Below are positions 25,643 through 34,260 of a stretch of DNA of 64,000 bases, piece after piece (the first letter of the stretch is position 1; each line of letters opens with the position of its first letter). Source of the DNA: Eggerthellaceae bacterium (GTDB lineage Bacteria > Actinomycetota > Coriobacteriia > Coriobacteriales > Eggerthellaceae); contig JAAVZC010000014.1 in the NCBI GenBank assembly GCA_022791455.1, positions 459,119 through 523,118 of the forward strand. Direction: 5' to 3'. A program made the position numbers and the translations under genes. The notes beneath the pieces are model-generated. The model searched no databases, was not told the origin of the DNA, and saw nothing but the letters and a program-made list of their open reading frames with translations.

Positions 25643-25772
25643 GTGGGGTGTTTGAAATCACTCTGAGCACAAACTAAAAGACGCCCGAAAGGGCGTCCCA
25701 TAAAAGCACGAAGAGCGAAGCGCACGAACCCGAAGGGTGAGCAGCGAAAGCGGGTGATTGCAAACACCCCAC
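25643..25772. other. structured element, 19-bp closing stem with inner hairpins
   Basis: Bases 25643-25661 pair with 25754-25772, 18 of 19 pairs matching. The 92-base interior holds at least one perfect hairpin, GACGCCC-GAAA-GGGCGTC (25680-25697), and two weaker ones (ACCCGAAGGGT at 25728-25738, GCGAAAGC at 25744-25751). It lies between the 25796-26563 gene and galE. The layout looks like a folded RNA or a repeat unit rather than a simple terminator; no match to a known RNA family is claimed. Confidence 0.5.
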
Positions 25773-25795
25773 GGCCGTCCCGGCGCGGACAAGCC

Positions 25796-26563
25796 CTATC
25801 CCGCGTAGCGGTGGAGGGTGCGCAGGATTTGGTGGAGGCGTTCGGGGGTGTCGAAGCTGGTGGATCCGCCGCCGCGGGCCATCACCACTTCCCCTTCCCA
25901 CTGCTCCTGCCGACGCTCGCCGCCCGCAGTGGTGCCGCCAGCGCCAAAGCCGTTGCCGCCACGCGTGGCCGCCACCGCACCGTAAACCGTCGCGCCGCCA
26001 TTGCCGGCCGTGCCGTCCAGCGCACTCGTTGCCATGCCGCCAAACCCGGAAGCGGCGGCAGGTGCCAAATCGGCCATATCGTCGGCGGCCAACATGCCGC
26101 CATTCTCCTGCTGCTGACTGCGCGCAGGCTTGTAGTTGAAGGTGCGCACCATGAAGCGCGGCTTGAAGTGGTCATCGCTCGGGAAGTCGCACGAATGGAA
26201 AGAGTATTCCAGCTGCTCGATCATGTCCGCCAACGCGTCCTGCAGCTTCTGGCCTTCAGTCAGTTCCACCAGGCCCAGTTCGCTGTTGAACAGATGAGTG
26301 TCGCTCACGTAGACCGTGCGAATATGACGGCAGCGGGTCTTCTCGGCGCGGGCAATCAGGAACGCGACCAGCGCAATAACGGCCCACCACACAATGGTGA
26401 CCACCAAATCCAGCGGGCTGTCGATGCGGTGGAAGCCCAGGAAATACCAAAGGGCCAGCAACGCCACTGAACAAGCGACGAAGATAGCCAGCACTATGAT
26501 GTTCGATTTCTTCAATTTCCCGTCCTCCGCAATCACGAGCATTTTGGGCCATGCCGTGTTCAT
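25796..26563 (-). CDS. hypothetical membrane-anchored protein
   Basis: A 255-residue protein of unknown function. After about 20 residues come two hydrophobic segments (about 20-40 and 50-70), then a soluble part with an ordered region to about residue 150 (RTVYVSDTHLFNSELGLVELTEGQKLQDALADM). The rest is low complexity, rich in Gly, Ala and Thr with repeated GG patterns, ending in a short conserved-looking tail. The start could be 26563 or the methionine seven codons in; no ribosome-binding site distinguishes them. I do not recognise a family. It is separated from the symporter gene upstream by about 150 bp with that gene's terminator, so it is an independent unit. Confidence 0.65.
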   Translation of the reverse strand: MNTAWPKMLVIAEDGKLKKSNIIVLAIFVACSVALLALWYFLGFHRIDSPLDLVVTIVWWAVIALVAFLIARAEKTRCRHIRTVYVSDTHLFNSELGLVELTEGQKLQDALADMIEQLEYSFHSCDFPSDDHFKPRFMVRTFNYKPARSQQQENGGMLAADDMADLAPAAASGFGGMATSALDGTAGNGGATVYGAVAATRGGNGFGAGGTTAGGERRQEQWEGEVVMARGGGSTSFDTPERLHQILRTLHRYAG

Positions 26564-26662
26564 CGTATATTACGGGAGCACCCGCGCCGCGCTGGCGACA
26601 TTCGCCGTTCTGCACGAAATACCCAAATGACCTGCACTTATGCTGCAATTGCACCGGACATG

Positions 26663-26688
26663 AAAAAGGGGCCCACGCAGGGCCCCTT
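26663..26688 (-). terminator. rho-independent terminator after the AGCS symporter
   Basis: On the minus strand AAGGGGCCC pairs with GGGCCCCTT around a short loop and is followed by TTT(T)TCA. It lies 23 bp past the stop of the symporter gene at 26711. Confidence 0.85.
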
Positions 26689-26710
26689 CCAAAAGCGAGA
26701 ATGTTTCGCG

Positions 26711-28222
26711 CTACTGCAACGGCGAGAAGTCCGGATCGAGCGCCTCGTCGATGTACTCCTGAATGGGCTTGGGGCCAATGTCCTCAAGCTCTTCCGCCTT
26801 CCAGCACTGCACCGGCGGCAGGCCCGGAACGGAGGAAGCCAAGAACACCGGATCCTTGCCAGCGTTGCGCTGCTTGCTGTAATCCTCCAGAGCAGCCAGG
26901 GCCCATTTGCCCAGCAGCAGAATGACAACCAGGTTGATGATGGCCATGAAGCCCATGAAGATGTCGGCCAGGTTCCACGCCAGATCGAAGCTGTTGATGG
27001 CGCCGTACAGGATGAACGCCAGACAGCAAATGCGGAACACGAGCAGAGCGTAACGGTTCTTGGTGATGTAGAGGAAGTTGCTCTCGGCGTAGAAGTAGTT
27101 GCCGATGAGGCTGGAGAACGCGAACGCGAAGATGGCGAAGGTCATGAAGTGAATGCCCACCACGCCGACCGAGTTGTTCACAGCCATCTGCACAAGCGCC
27201 ATGCCGTTGAGGGCCTGGGCGGCGTCCGGATTCTGGTAGTAGAAGATGCACACCATAAGGGCGGAAGCGGTGCAGATGACTAGCGTGTCGATGTACACGG
27301 ACAGGCTCTGCACGAGGCCCTGCTTCACCGGATGGGAAACAGAAGCAGTTGCAGCGGCGTTCGGGGCGGAACCCATGCCGGCTTCGTTCGAGAACAGGCC
27401 ACGCTTGATGCCCAGCATAACCACCGAGCCGGCAAAGCCACCGGCCAGCGACTGGAAGTCGAACGCGCTGGCGAACATCATGCCGAAGACGCCGGGCAGC
27501 TCGCCCACGTTGGTGAACACGGTCCACAGCGAAAGCGCGATGTAAGCGAACGCCATGATGGGAACGATGATGGAAGTGATGATGGAGATACGCTTCGCAC
27601 CGCCGAAAATAACGAAGGCCACGAACACGCACACCACGATGCCCACCGCCAGCGCCGTGCCGTTGGTGGCGTAATCAGGGATGTAATACTCCAACGAGGA
27701 AGTCATGTTGAAGGTCTGCAGCCCGTTGAAGCCGAAGGCGAAGCAGAGGATAAGGGCGATGGCGAACACAATGCCCAGCCAACGCTTCCCCAGGCCCTGC
27801 TGAATGTAGTAAGCGGGACCGCCGCGGAACTCGCCTTCCTTGAACTTTACTTTGAATATCTGAGCTAGCGTGGACTCGATGAAAGCCGACGCCGCGCCGA
27901 TGATGCACATGATCCACATCCACACCACGGCACCCGGGCCGCCGGTGGCGATGGCGGTGGCCACGCCAGCGATGTTGCCGGTGCCCACGCGCGACGCGGT
28001 GGAGACCATCATGGCCTGGAACGAAGAAATGGAGCGGCCGCCCTGCACGTGCTTCTTCTCGGCCAGCTGAGTGAACATGTCCTTGATGTAACGGATCTGC
28101 ACGGCCTTGGTGCGGATGGTGTAGTACACGCCCACACCCACCAGGAGGATCACCAGGATCCACGTGTACATGAAGTCATCGATTTGCCCAGTGATGTCGA
28201 TGAGCATTTTGTTCAAATCCAT
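26711..28222 (-). CDS. AGCS-family sodium:alanine/glycine symporter
   Basis: A 503-residue transporter with about eleven membrane helices. The signature region SSFQAMMVSTASRVGTGNIAGVATAIATGGPGAVVWMW and FIESTLAQ, GGPAYYIQQGL near residues 65-145 are diagnostic for the alanine-or-glycine:cation symporter family (AGCS, AlsT). A second mark is KRGLFSNEAGMGSAPNAAATA in the second half. It imports alanine or glycine with Na+. The start at 28222 is preceded by AGGAG. It is a single-gene unit: a terminator follows it, and the wall-hydrolase gene with its own terminator lies upstream on the same strand. Confidence 0.95.
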   Translation of the reverse strand: MDLNKMLIDITGQIDDFMYTWILVILLVGVGVYYTIRTKAVQIRYIKDMFTQLAEKKHVQGGRSISSFQAMMVSTASRVGTGNIAGVATAIATGGPGAVVWMWIMCIIGAASAFIESTLAQIFKVKFKEGEFRGGPAYYIQQGLGKRWLGIVFAIALILCFAFGFNGLQTFNMTSSLEYYIPDYATNGTALAVGIVVCVFVAFVIFGGAKRISIITSIIVPIMAFAYIALSLWTVFTNVGELPGVFGMMFASAFDFQSLAGGFAGSVVMLGIKRGLFSNEAGMGSAPNAAATASVSHPVKQGLVQSLSVYIDTLVICTASALMVCIFYYQNPDAAQALNGMALVQMAVNNSVGVVGIHFMTFAIFAFAFSSLIGNYFYAESNFLYITKNRYALLVFRICCLAFILYGAINSFDLAWNLADIFMGFMAIINLVVILLLGKWALAALEDYSKQRNAGKDPVFLASSVPGLPPVQCWKAEELEDIGPKPIQEYIDEALDPDFSPLQ

Positions 28223-28334
28223 AGGCTCTCCTCTTTTTGGGGATTGTGGGGCGAATTGGTCGCATTTTACCAGAGCAAACGCCCTTTACCGCGCTAAAGC
28301 GCCCTCGAATCGGGGTACAGGATCACCTGGGGAA

Positions 28335-28366
28335 TAAAAAAGCGCGGGCCGTGAGGTCCGCGCTTT
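28335..28366 (-). terminator. rho-independent terminator after the wall hydrolase
   Basis: On the minus strand AAAGCGCGG pairs with CCGCGCTTT and is followed by TTTATTCC. It lies about 25 bp past the stop of the 28392-30206 gene. Confidence 0.85.
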
Positions 28367-28391
28367 GGCTGGTTGGGTTTGCTGGGGCCGA

Positions 28392-30206
28392 TTATTTGAT
28401 GCCAGCCGCCATACGGGCTTCGTCCAGAAGCTCGTCGGGCGTGGGGGCCTTCGCCTGCAGCGCCACCGGCTTGGTGGGCAGGACGCGCTGAGCGAACGAG
28501 GGCATGTTGTCCTCCATGGCGGTCACGCGCACCACATCGCCCGTGTGGGGAGCATGGATGTAGTAGCCATCGCCCAGATACATTGCCACATGGTGGATGT
28601 CGCCGTCATCTTCGAAGAACAGCAGGTCGCCCGGCTGCAGATCGTCGAACTGCACGGTTTCGCCCAGACGCCACTGATAGTAGGTGGTGCGGGGAATCTC
28701 CACGCCCATCGACTCACGCAGGCTGTACTGCATGAGGCCGGAGCAGTCGAACCCGGTGATGGGATCGGCGCCGCCCCACACATAGGGGGTGCCCAGATGC
28801 GAGGTGACCTCGGACAGCAGGTCCGCCACCGTGCGCTCCTCCATAACCGGCAGGCCCTCTTCGTCGAAGAGCAGCTCGCCCGTCTCGGGATCGGTGGCCT
28901 GCATCTCATAAGTGTCCACGTACTCCCACTTCAACGGCTTGTCGAAACGGGTCAGGTCGTAGGTGGCAATAAGGTCCTGCAGCTTCTCCGAGTAGGTGGG
29001 AGAGGTGGCGTAACGACCCTCCAGGAAGTCGCAGGCATCGGCCGGGGTCTCGGCGTTGGACTTCCAAGCGCCCGAGTAGAAGCCGTCCAGCCCGTTGGCC
29101 AGCAGGTCCGCGTAGTCGCGCAGCGAATCGGCGTAGCCGTCATAGGCGCGGAAGCGGGCCAGCAGCGTATAGGGTTCGCCGTGGGAGTCGTACTCGGTGG
29201 TGCGCATGACCACGGAGTTGCCCTGGTAGAAGCCCTTGATACCGAACAGGTTGAAGTTCGGAGCAGAAGCCAGACCGGAATTACCGGAACCGGATTCCAG
29301 GATGGCCTGGGCAATCATGACGGAGGCGTACAGATCGTTCTCCTGCGCCAGCTCGCGCGCCTGCTCGCCGATGATGGCGATGAACTGCTCGGTGGTGGCG
29401 TTCAGGGAATAGTGCTTGGGGGTGTAGGTGCCGCTGTCGGGAATAGGCTCGGTGGTCTTGTTGGAAGACTCCGCCTTCTCTTCCTTCTCGACAGGAGCAG
29501 CCGGCTGCGGCGCGGGGGTGGTTTCCTCCACGACCGGATCTTCCGGCTCGGGGGCCGGGGTGGCCGGGGTTTCCGGTGCCGGGTCCACGGGCTCTACCGG
29601 ATCAACAGGCTCCACGGGGTCGACCGGATCTTCGCCCTCGCCCGGGTTGTCCGGGTTGGTGGGCTTCTCCGGATCCTCGCCCTCGCCAGGGGTCTCGCCC
29701 TCTTCGCCTTCACCGGGAGTGACCGGCTTCTCGATCTCACCTTCGCCCTCACCGGGAGTGGTCGGCTTTTCAGTATTGGTGCCGGTATCGGTATCACCGT
29801 CACCCTTGTTCTCGTCGTTCTTCTTTTCGTCCTCGACCTGCTGAATCAGCTCGTCAGCCTTCTTCTGGGCTTCCTCGTCGGCCTTCTTCTGAGCCTCAGC
29901 TTCGGCCTTCGCCTTCTCGGCAGCCTCTTCCTGAGCCTTCTTCTCGGCCGCTTCCTTCTCGGCGTTAAGGTCGGACACCAGCTGCTTGAGCTTCGTGGCC
30001 TGATCGGCGTCGCTCAGCTGGCAGAACTTCTCGAATTCGCTTTCGGAAAGACGGTTGAGCGCTTCCTTCTCCACAGAAGAAAGGTTCTCCCATTGCTCCC
30101 CGGTGGCGTTCTCCGCGAGAGCCGCGCTCTGCGCCACTGCGACGCTGCCGGTCGTTCCAACTACCAGGGCAGCGGTGGTGAGAAGAGATATAGCCTTTTT
30201 TCTCAT
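28392..30206 (-). CDS. secreted glucosaminidase / NlpC-P60 endopeptidase wall hydrolase
   Basis: A 604-residue secreted enzyme. Residues 1-30 are a signal peptide. A charged coiled coil runs from about 75 to 130, then a Pro/Glu/Gly/Thr-rich stalk with PGEGE and VDPVEP repeats to about 245. A glucosaminidase-like domain (about 260-420; YASVMIAQAILESGSGNSGL, NFNLFGIKG) is followed by an NlpC/P60 cysteine peptidase (about 460-580) whose catalytic residues are visible as FDCSGL, HHVAMY and HAPH. It should cut both the glycan and the peptide parts of peptidoglycan outside the cell. The start at 30206 follows AGGCAGGTG. It has an unusually long structured 5' leader (30207-30330). Single-gene unit with its own terminator. 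Confidence 0.93.
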   Translation of the reverse strand: MRKKAISLLTTAALVVGTTGSVAVAQSAALAENATGEQWENLSSVEKEALNRLSESEFEKFCQLSDADQATKLKQLVSDLNAEKEAAEKKAQEEAAEKAKAEAEAQKKADEEAQKKADELIQQVEDEKKNDENKGDGDTDTGTNTEKPTTPGEGEGEIEKPVTPGEGEEGETPGEGEDPEKPTNPDNPGEGEDPVDPVEPVDPVEPVDPAPETPATPAPEPEDPVVEETTPAPQPAAPVEKEEKAESSNKTTEPIPDSGTYTPKHYSLNATTEQFIAIIGEQARELAQENDLYASVMIAQAILESGSGNSGLASAPNFNLFGIKGFYQGNSVVMRTTEYDSHGEPYTLLARFRAYDGYADSLRDYADLLANGLDGFYSGAWKSNAETPADACDFLEGRYATSPTYSEKLQDLIATYDLTRFDKPLKWEYVDTYEMQATDPETGELLFDEEGLPVMEERTVADLLSEVTSHLGTPYVWGGADPITGFDCSGLMQYSLRESMGVEIPRTTYYQWRLGETVQFDDLQPGDLLFFEDDGDIHHVAMYLGDGYYIHAPHTGDVVRVTAMEDNMPSFAQRVLPTKPVALQAKAPTPDELLDEARMAAGIK

Positions 30207-30655
30207 AGTGCACCTGCCTTTATTGCAAATCCCCGCCGGGTTGGGTGTGCCCGGCCAACGTTTCGTTATGGTCTTACCCCTAAGTACCCATCGACCCAAA
30301 ATAACGAAGGATTCAGTAAGTTTACTCCCACTCCAAGGGTTTTCTCAACCCTAACCTCCAAAATAAATCCGCATTTGGCCTGGTTTTGTCACAAATAGGA
30401 AACTCTTATTGCAAAGGTATTGAAAGTGTCTACAATATGATGTTCTTCCAATCCCACTCCACCCCAAATATATTGAGTCGATAGGTTTTCAAGGTTCCAA
30501 AGCCATTCACCCGCGTTTTTCTGCCATTTATGAGCACGACAGTTCAGCGGAGATGTCTCCTAGGGCCAAATTTGTCGCAAATGTTGGCTTTCGGACGGCA
30601 TGCAGCCCGATTCTCAACAAGCCGTTAGTCCCCAGATAAAGGGATGTCATCTTGG
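30207..30655 (-). promoter_or_regulatory. long structured leader and empty region before the wall hydrolase
   Basis: About 450 bp without a gene. The minus-strand leader has two stems: bases 30262-30269 pair with 30301-30308 (eight pairs, AT-rich), and GCCGGG at 30235-30240 pairs with CCCGGC at 30250-30255. The part beyond 30330 is AT-rich and holds no hairpin or gene I recognise; promoters for the hydrolase probably lie in 30330-30450. In other actinobacteria such hydrolase genes often have c-di-AMP riboswitch leaders, but I do not see that consensus clearly. Confidence 0.45.
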
Positions 30656-31579
30656 TTAACTTTTCTTCAGAAGAGAATCGACCCTTTCCCACAGCGCATC
30701 GCGGGCGGCGGCGACTCCGGCTACTTCTTCGTCGGTCAGCGCCTTGAAGCGGCCTTGGCTGCGGATGTAGTGCTCAACCGATGAGAACTCCTTCGGCCGC
30801 CGGTTCACGGTGAACTGACCGGCCGGCTTCCCGCACACGGCGCTGCCCTCGTATTCCAGCAGCGGCCACAGCCCGCAGTCCACCATCTCCTTCGCAATGT
30901 CCACGGTCACATCTACCGGCGTGCCCCACCCCGTCGGGCACGGGGCAATCACCTGAATGAACTTGGTGCCAGGAATGGACGCCGCCTTCTCTACCTTCTT
31001 CAGATAGTCCGGCAGGTAGCCGATGGAAGCGGTGGCGGCGTAGGGGATGTCGTGCGCCGCCACAATTTCGAAGAGGTTCTTCTTCTGCGTGGCGCAGCCA
31101 TGCACGTTGCAACCGGCGGGCGTGGTGGTAGTGGAGGCGCCGAACGGGGTGAGCGAGCTCTTCTGGATGCCCGTGTTCATGTAAGCCTCGTTGTCATAAC
31201 ATATATATATGATGTCGTCGTTGCGGTCGATGGCGCCGGAAAGCGCCTGCAGCCCGATGTCCGCCGTGCCGCCGTCGCCGGCGAAACCCACCACCGGGTA
31301 CTCGCGCGGGCTCTTGCCTTGCGCCTGCAAACCGACGCTGATGCCGGAGAGCACCGAGGCCGTGGCGGCGAACGGGGTGATCATGGCGTTGTTGGCGAAG
31401 CTGAGCTGCGGGAAGTTGAAGCCCACCGCGCTCATGCAGCCGGCGGGCAGGGCGCATACGGCATTCGGCCCCAGCACTTTCAAGGCCGCGCGAACCGCCA
31501 AGCTGCCCCCGCAACCAGCACAGGCCTTGTGACCGTAGAATAATTCGTCATCGGAAATAGTCTTCGCATTAATGGCCAT
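30656..31579 (-). CDS. 2-oxoacid:ferredoxin oxidoreductase beta subunit (TPP-binding)
   Basis: A 307-residue beta subunit with thiamine-pyrophosphate site: GFAGDGGTADIGLQALSGA and the following YNN-like YICYDNEAYMNTG. Cysteines in HKACAGCGG (about residues 18-21), ALPAGCMS (about 46) and a later Cys supply the [4Fe-4S] cluster next to TPP. The protein ends with a helical tail. With the alpha and gamma-delta genes it forms a four-subunit-type oxidoreductase that converts a 2-oxoacid plus CoA into acyl-CoA and reduced ferredoxin. Similarity to pyruvate or 2-ketoisovalerate enzymes cannot be separated by eye. It follows the alpha gene directly on the same strand (last gene of the operon). Confidence 0.92.
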   Translation of the reverse strand: MAINAKTISDDELFYGHKACAGCGGSLAVRAALKVLGPNAVCALPAGCMSAVGFNFPQLSFANNAMITPFAATASVLSGISVGLQAQGKSPREYPVVGFAGDGGTADIGLQALSGAIDRNDDIIYICYDNEAYMNTGIQKSSLTPFGASTTTTPAGCNVHGCATQKKNLFEIVAAHDIPYAATASIGYLPDYLKKVEKAASIPGTKFIQVIAPCPTGWGTPVDVTVDIAKEMVDCGLWPLLEYEGSAVCGKPAGQFTVNRRPKEFSSVEHYIRSQGRFKALTDEEVAGVAAARDALWERVDSLLKKS

Positions 31580-32743
31580 CTAGCACACCCCCTCTTCGAT
31601 TCCCAAGAAATGAACGCTGGCATTTCCGCCCAGGAGCATTTCGAATGATTGCTTCACCTGCTCGGCGGTTATGTCGTCGCCACCGAGGCCGCCGATGAAG
31701 TTTTCCGTCGGGCATGTCAGACCTGCCTGCTTGAGCGCTGAGTTCACGTTCGTGAAGACAGTGCCCTCGGCGCCGAAGGAGATGTCCTTCTCCAGAACGC
31801 CCACCGCCCGCGCGCCGGCGAGCGCCTGGGCGAGAGCCCCCGCGGGGAAAGGACGCAGGTAGCGCAGCCGCATCATGCCAACGGTGCGTCCGGCAGCGCG
31901 CAGCTCGTCTACCACCTGGCGCACCAGGCCGGCAATGGACCCCACGCACACCAGCACCGCTTCGGCATCTTCGCTGCAGTATTCCTCGATCATGCCGCTG
32001 TACTGGCGACCGGTAGCAACGGCAAACCGCGCCTCCACTTCCGGCACCACCGCTTCCACCGCCAGCACGTCGCGATGATGCTCGTACTGGTAGTAGCGGT
32101 TGAATTCCGGACCGGCGGAGTAGCCCAAGTTCACCGGATGGGCGAAGTCGAACCGATTATCGGTGGTGTAGGGCGGCAGAAACTCGTCCGCCTGCTCCTG
32201 GGAGGGAATGTCCACCGACTCGTAGGTGTGGGTGAGGGCGAAGCCGTCGATGTTGACCATGGCCGGCAGGCACACGCGCGGGTCTTCCGCCACGGCATAG
32301 GCCAGCAGCGCCATGTCCAGCGCTTCCTGGTTGTCCTGCGCATACATCTGAATCCAGCCGTGATCGAGCAGCGCCAGGCTGTCGCGCTGGTCGCCGTAGA
32401 TGTTCCAGGGCAGCGCGGTGGCGCGGTTCGCGTTCATCATGACGATGGGGAATCGGCCGCCCGCGGCGTAGGTGAGAACTTCGGCCATGTACAGCAGGCC
32501 CTGGCTGGAGGTGGCTGTGAACGCGCGCGCACCGGTAGCGGAGGCGCCCATGGCGCAGGAAAGCGCCGAATGCTCCGATTCCACGTGCACGTAATGGGCG
32601 TCCAGGTCGCCCCGCTCCACCATCTCGGAAAGGCGCTCCACCACCACCGTCTGCGGCGTGATGGGGTATGCGGAAATGACAGCGGGGCGCGCCAGGCGCA
32701 CTCCCTCGGCAAAGGCCTCGTCGCCAGAAAGGAATCGCTTCAT
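31580..32743 (-). CDS. 2-oxoacid:ferredoxin oxidoreductase alpha subunit
   Basis: A 387-residue alpha subunit. The N-terminal pyrimidine-binding fold carries VISAYPITPQTVVVERLSE and HYVHVESEHSALSCAMGAS, both standard in pyruvate/2-oxoacid:ferredoxin oxidoreductase alpha chains; then comes TSSQGLLYMAEVLTYAAGGRFPIVMMNANRA. The second half is the CoA-binding-type domain with VGSIAGLVRQVVDEL and GMMRLRYLRPFPAGAL. It supplies part of the TPP site and CoA binding. It starts at the base after the stop of the gamma-delta gene and ends one base before the beta gene, so the three are one tightly coupled operon. Confidence 0.93.
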   Translation of the reverse strand: MKRFLSGDEAFAEGVRLARPAVISAYPITPQTVVVERLSEMVERGDLDAHYVHVESEHSALSCAMGASATGARAFTATSSQGLLYMAEVLTYAAGGRFPIVMMNANRATALPWNIYGDQRDSLALLDHGWIQMYAQDNQEALDMALLAYAVAEDPRVCLPAMVNIDGFALTHTYESVDIPSQEQADEFLPPYTTDNRFDFAHPVNLGYSAGPEFNRYYQYEHHRDVLAVEAVVPEVEARFAVATGRQYSGMIEEYCSEDAEAVLVCVGSIAGLVRQVVDELRAAGRTVGMMRLRYLRPFPAGALAQALAGARAVGVLEKDISFGAEGTVFTNVNSALKQAGLTCPTENFIGGLGGDDITAEQVKQSFEMLLGGNASVHFLGIEEGVC

Positions 32744-34048
32744 CTACGCACCTGCACTTTCAGTGTTGTTCACGTCATCTCGACTGAGCGGCACTTTCTT
32801 CACGTCATCTCGACCGAGCGAAGCGAGTGGAGAGATCTTCGCGACCCCTGAACCGTTTTCGGGGTCTGGGAAGATCTCTCCACTCCGCCCTTCGGGCTCC
32901 TGTCGAGATGACAACGCTTCAGCTTCGTCGATCATTTCTATTGCGTGGAACTTGCAGGCGCGGGCGCAGACGCCGCAGCCTTTGCAGAAGTCGTAGTCGA
33001 TAGCGAGAGCTGCGGTTTCGCCCGCGCCGTCGCGCACTTTGAAGATGGTGCCGTCGGGGCAGTAGAGGTAGCACTGCAGGCACAGGGTGCAAGCGGCCGC
33101 ATTCAGCACCGGGCGCACGTTGCGCCAGCCAGCGTTCTTCGCCACCAAGTGACCGGCGGCGAAGCAGGTGTTCTTGGCAAACACGGCAGGGTCGAGCGAA
33201 GGAGCCATCGGGTCCGCGCCGTCGCGCAGACGGCATCGAATGCGATTTGGCTCGGGAGAAGATCCTTCGCTGCGCTCAGGATGACGAGGAGAAACGTCAC
33301 CCCGACCGGAAGCCGAAAGCACGCCCCCTACATCATCTTGACCAGAGGCCGAAGGCACCCCCTCTACGTCATCTCGACCGGAGGCCGAAGGCCGGAGTGG
33401 AGAGATCTTCCCGGCTTCCGACAACGTTTCAGGGGTCGCGAAGATCTCTCCACTCGCTTCGCTCGGTCGAGATGACGAAAGGGGAGTTACGCTCAGTCGG
33501 GATGACGTAGAGGGGGTGGCGCTCGGTCGGGATGACGTAAGGGCGGCGGCCTCCTCGACGATTCGCCAGTTTTTCTCGTGCAGCTTGGGGGGCATGTATT
33601 CGGCTATGGCCTGCTTCGCGGCTTCGGGGGTGAGCTGCGGGCAGAGGGCGGCGATGGCTCCCAGGAACACGGTATTGGGAATATCGCGTCCCAGGATGGC
33701 CTCCGAAAGGCCGTTCGCATCAATGGCCCAAATGCGCGGATCATCGAAGGTGCGCGTGGAGTTCACCAGCACCAGGCCGCCGGGCTTCAGCTCCGCTTCC
33801 CAGTCTTCGCCAAGGAGCGTGTCGTCCAGGTAGACCACGTAGTCCGCCTGCGTGATGGCAGAGCGGTCTCCGATGGGCGCGCGGTCGAATTTGGTGAAGG
33901 CGCGCATAGGAGCACCGCGCCGTTCCGGCCCGAACGAGGGGAAGGCCATCGCATAGGCCCCCTCTTCAAAGGAGGCAGCCGCCCCCAAAAGGCGCGCCGC
34001 CGTAAAAGCCCCTTGGCCCCCGCGCCCGTGCCACAGCACCTCAATCAT
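32744..34048 (-). CDS. fused gamma-delta subunit of 2-oxoacid:ferredoxin oxidoreductase
   Basis: A 434-residue fusion. Residues 1-165 are a gamma subunit (MIEVLWHGRGGQGAFTAARLLG to the helical IAEYMPPK). Residues from about 265 to 370 are a delta subunit with two [4Fe-4S] sites: CTLCLQCYLYCPDG and CKGCGVCARACKFHAIEM. The roughly 95-residue linker and the C-terminal 55 residues are Ser/Pro/Glu/Asp-rich and read directly through family A and B repeats (for example SSRPSEASGEIFATPE and HPERSEGS). The gamma part binds CoA or TPP partners; the delta part passes electrons to ferredoxin. The start at 34048 follows AAAGGA. It is first in the operon. Confidence 0.9.
   Translation of the reverse strand: MIEVLWHGRGGQGAFTAARLLGAAASFEEGAYAMAFPSFGPERRGAPMRAFTKFDRAPIGDRSAITQADYVVYLDDTLLGEDWEAELKPGGLVLVNSTRTFDDPRIWAIDANGLSEAILGRDIPNTVFLGAIAALCPQLTPEAAKQAIAEYMPPKLHEKNWRIVEEAAALTSSRPSATPSTSSRLSVTPLSSSRPSEASGEIFATPETLSEAGKISPLRPSASGRDDVEGVPSASGQDDVGGVLSASGRGDVSPRHPERSEGSSPEPNRIRCRLRDGADPMAPSLDPAVFAKNTCFAAGHLVAKNAGWRNVRPVLNAAACTLCLQCYLYCPDGTIFKVRDGAGETAALAIDYDFCKGCGVCARACKFHAIEMIDEAEALSSRQEPEGRSGEIFPDPENGSGVAKISPLASLGRDDVKKVPLSRDDVNNTESAGA
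32776..32912. repeat. family B inverted pair inside the gamma-delta gene (3' end)
   Basis: Head-to-head copies of GTCATCTCGACCGAGCG...GTGGAGAGATCTT and AAGATCTCTCCACTCC...GTCGAGATGAC around GCGACCCCTGAAC...GTTTTCGGGGTC. They encode the last 45 or so residues of the fused subunit in frame. Confidence 0.9.
33258..33532. repeat. family A/B repeat array inside the gamma-delta linker
   Basis: A family A fragment (GATCCTTCGCTGCGCTCAGGATGAC), several partial family B ends (GTCATCTTGACC, GTCATCTCGACC), a full family B inverted pair (about 33387-33476), and two degenerate GTCGGGATGACGTA copies. The array encodes nearly the whole linker between gamma and delta parts without a stop. Confidence 0.9.
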
Positions 34049-34127
34049 GCTTGTTCCTTTTCCCGTGCCAGTCGTTGATTCCATTCTAGAACATATATGG
34101 GACAGCAAGCCCCTGTTGAAGCCCATC

Positions 34128-34222
34128 GGCCGTCCGACGCGAGATCTCTCCACTCCGCGCTTCGCGCTCCGGTCGAGATGACGTAGGAGACGGGGCTTCG
34201 CCCTCCGCTCAGGATGACAATG
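34128..34222. repeat. family B then family A copies before the oxidoreductase operon
   Basis: GAGATCTCTCCACTCCGCGC...CGGTCGAGATGACGTA (family B) followed by a truncated family A end (GGGGCTTCGCCCTCCGCTCAGGATGACAA), in the region upstream of the gamma-delta start. Confidence 0.85.
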
Positions 34223-34260
34223 GGGGCGAAAAGGATGCCAGGCAACAGCGTCAACCAGTC

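Noticed and set aside
30207-30330. c-di-AMP (ydaO) riboswitch
   Set aside because: The leader is structured, but I could not match the consensus by eye, so no riboswitch is called.
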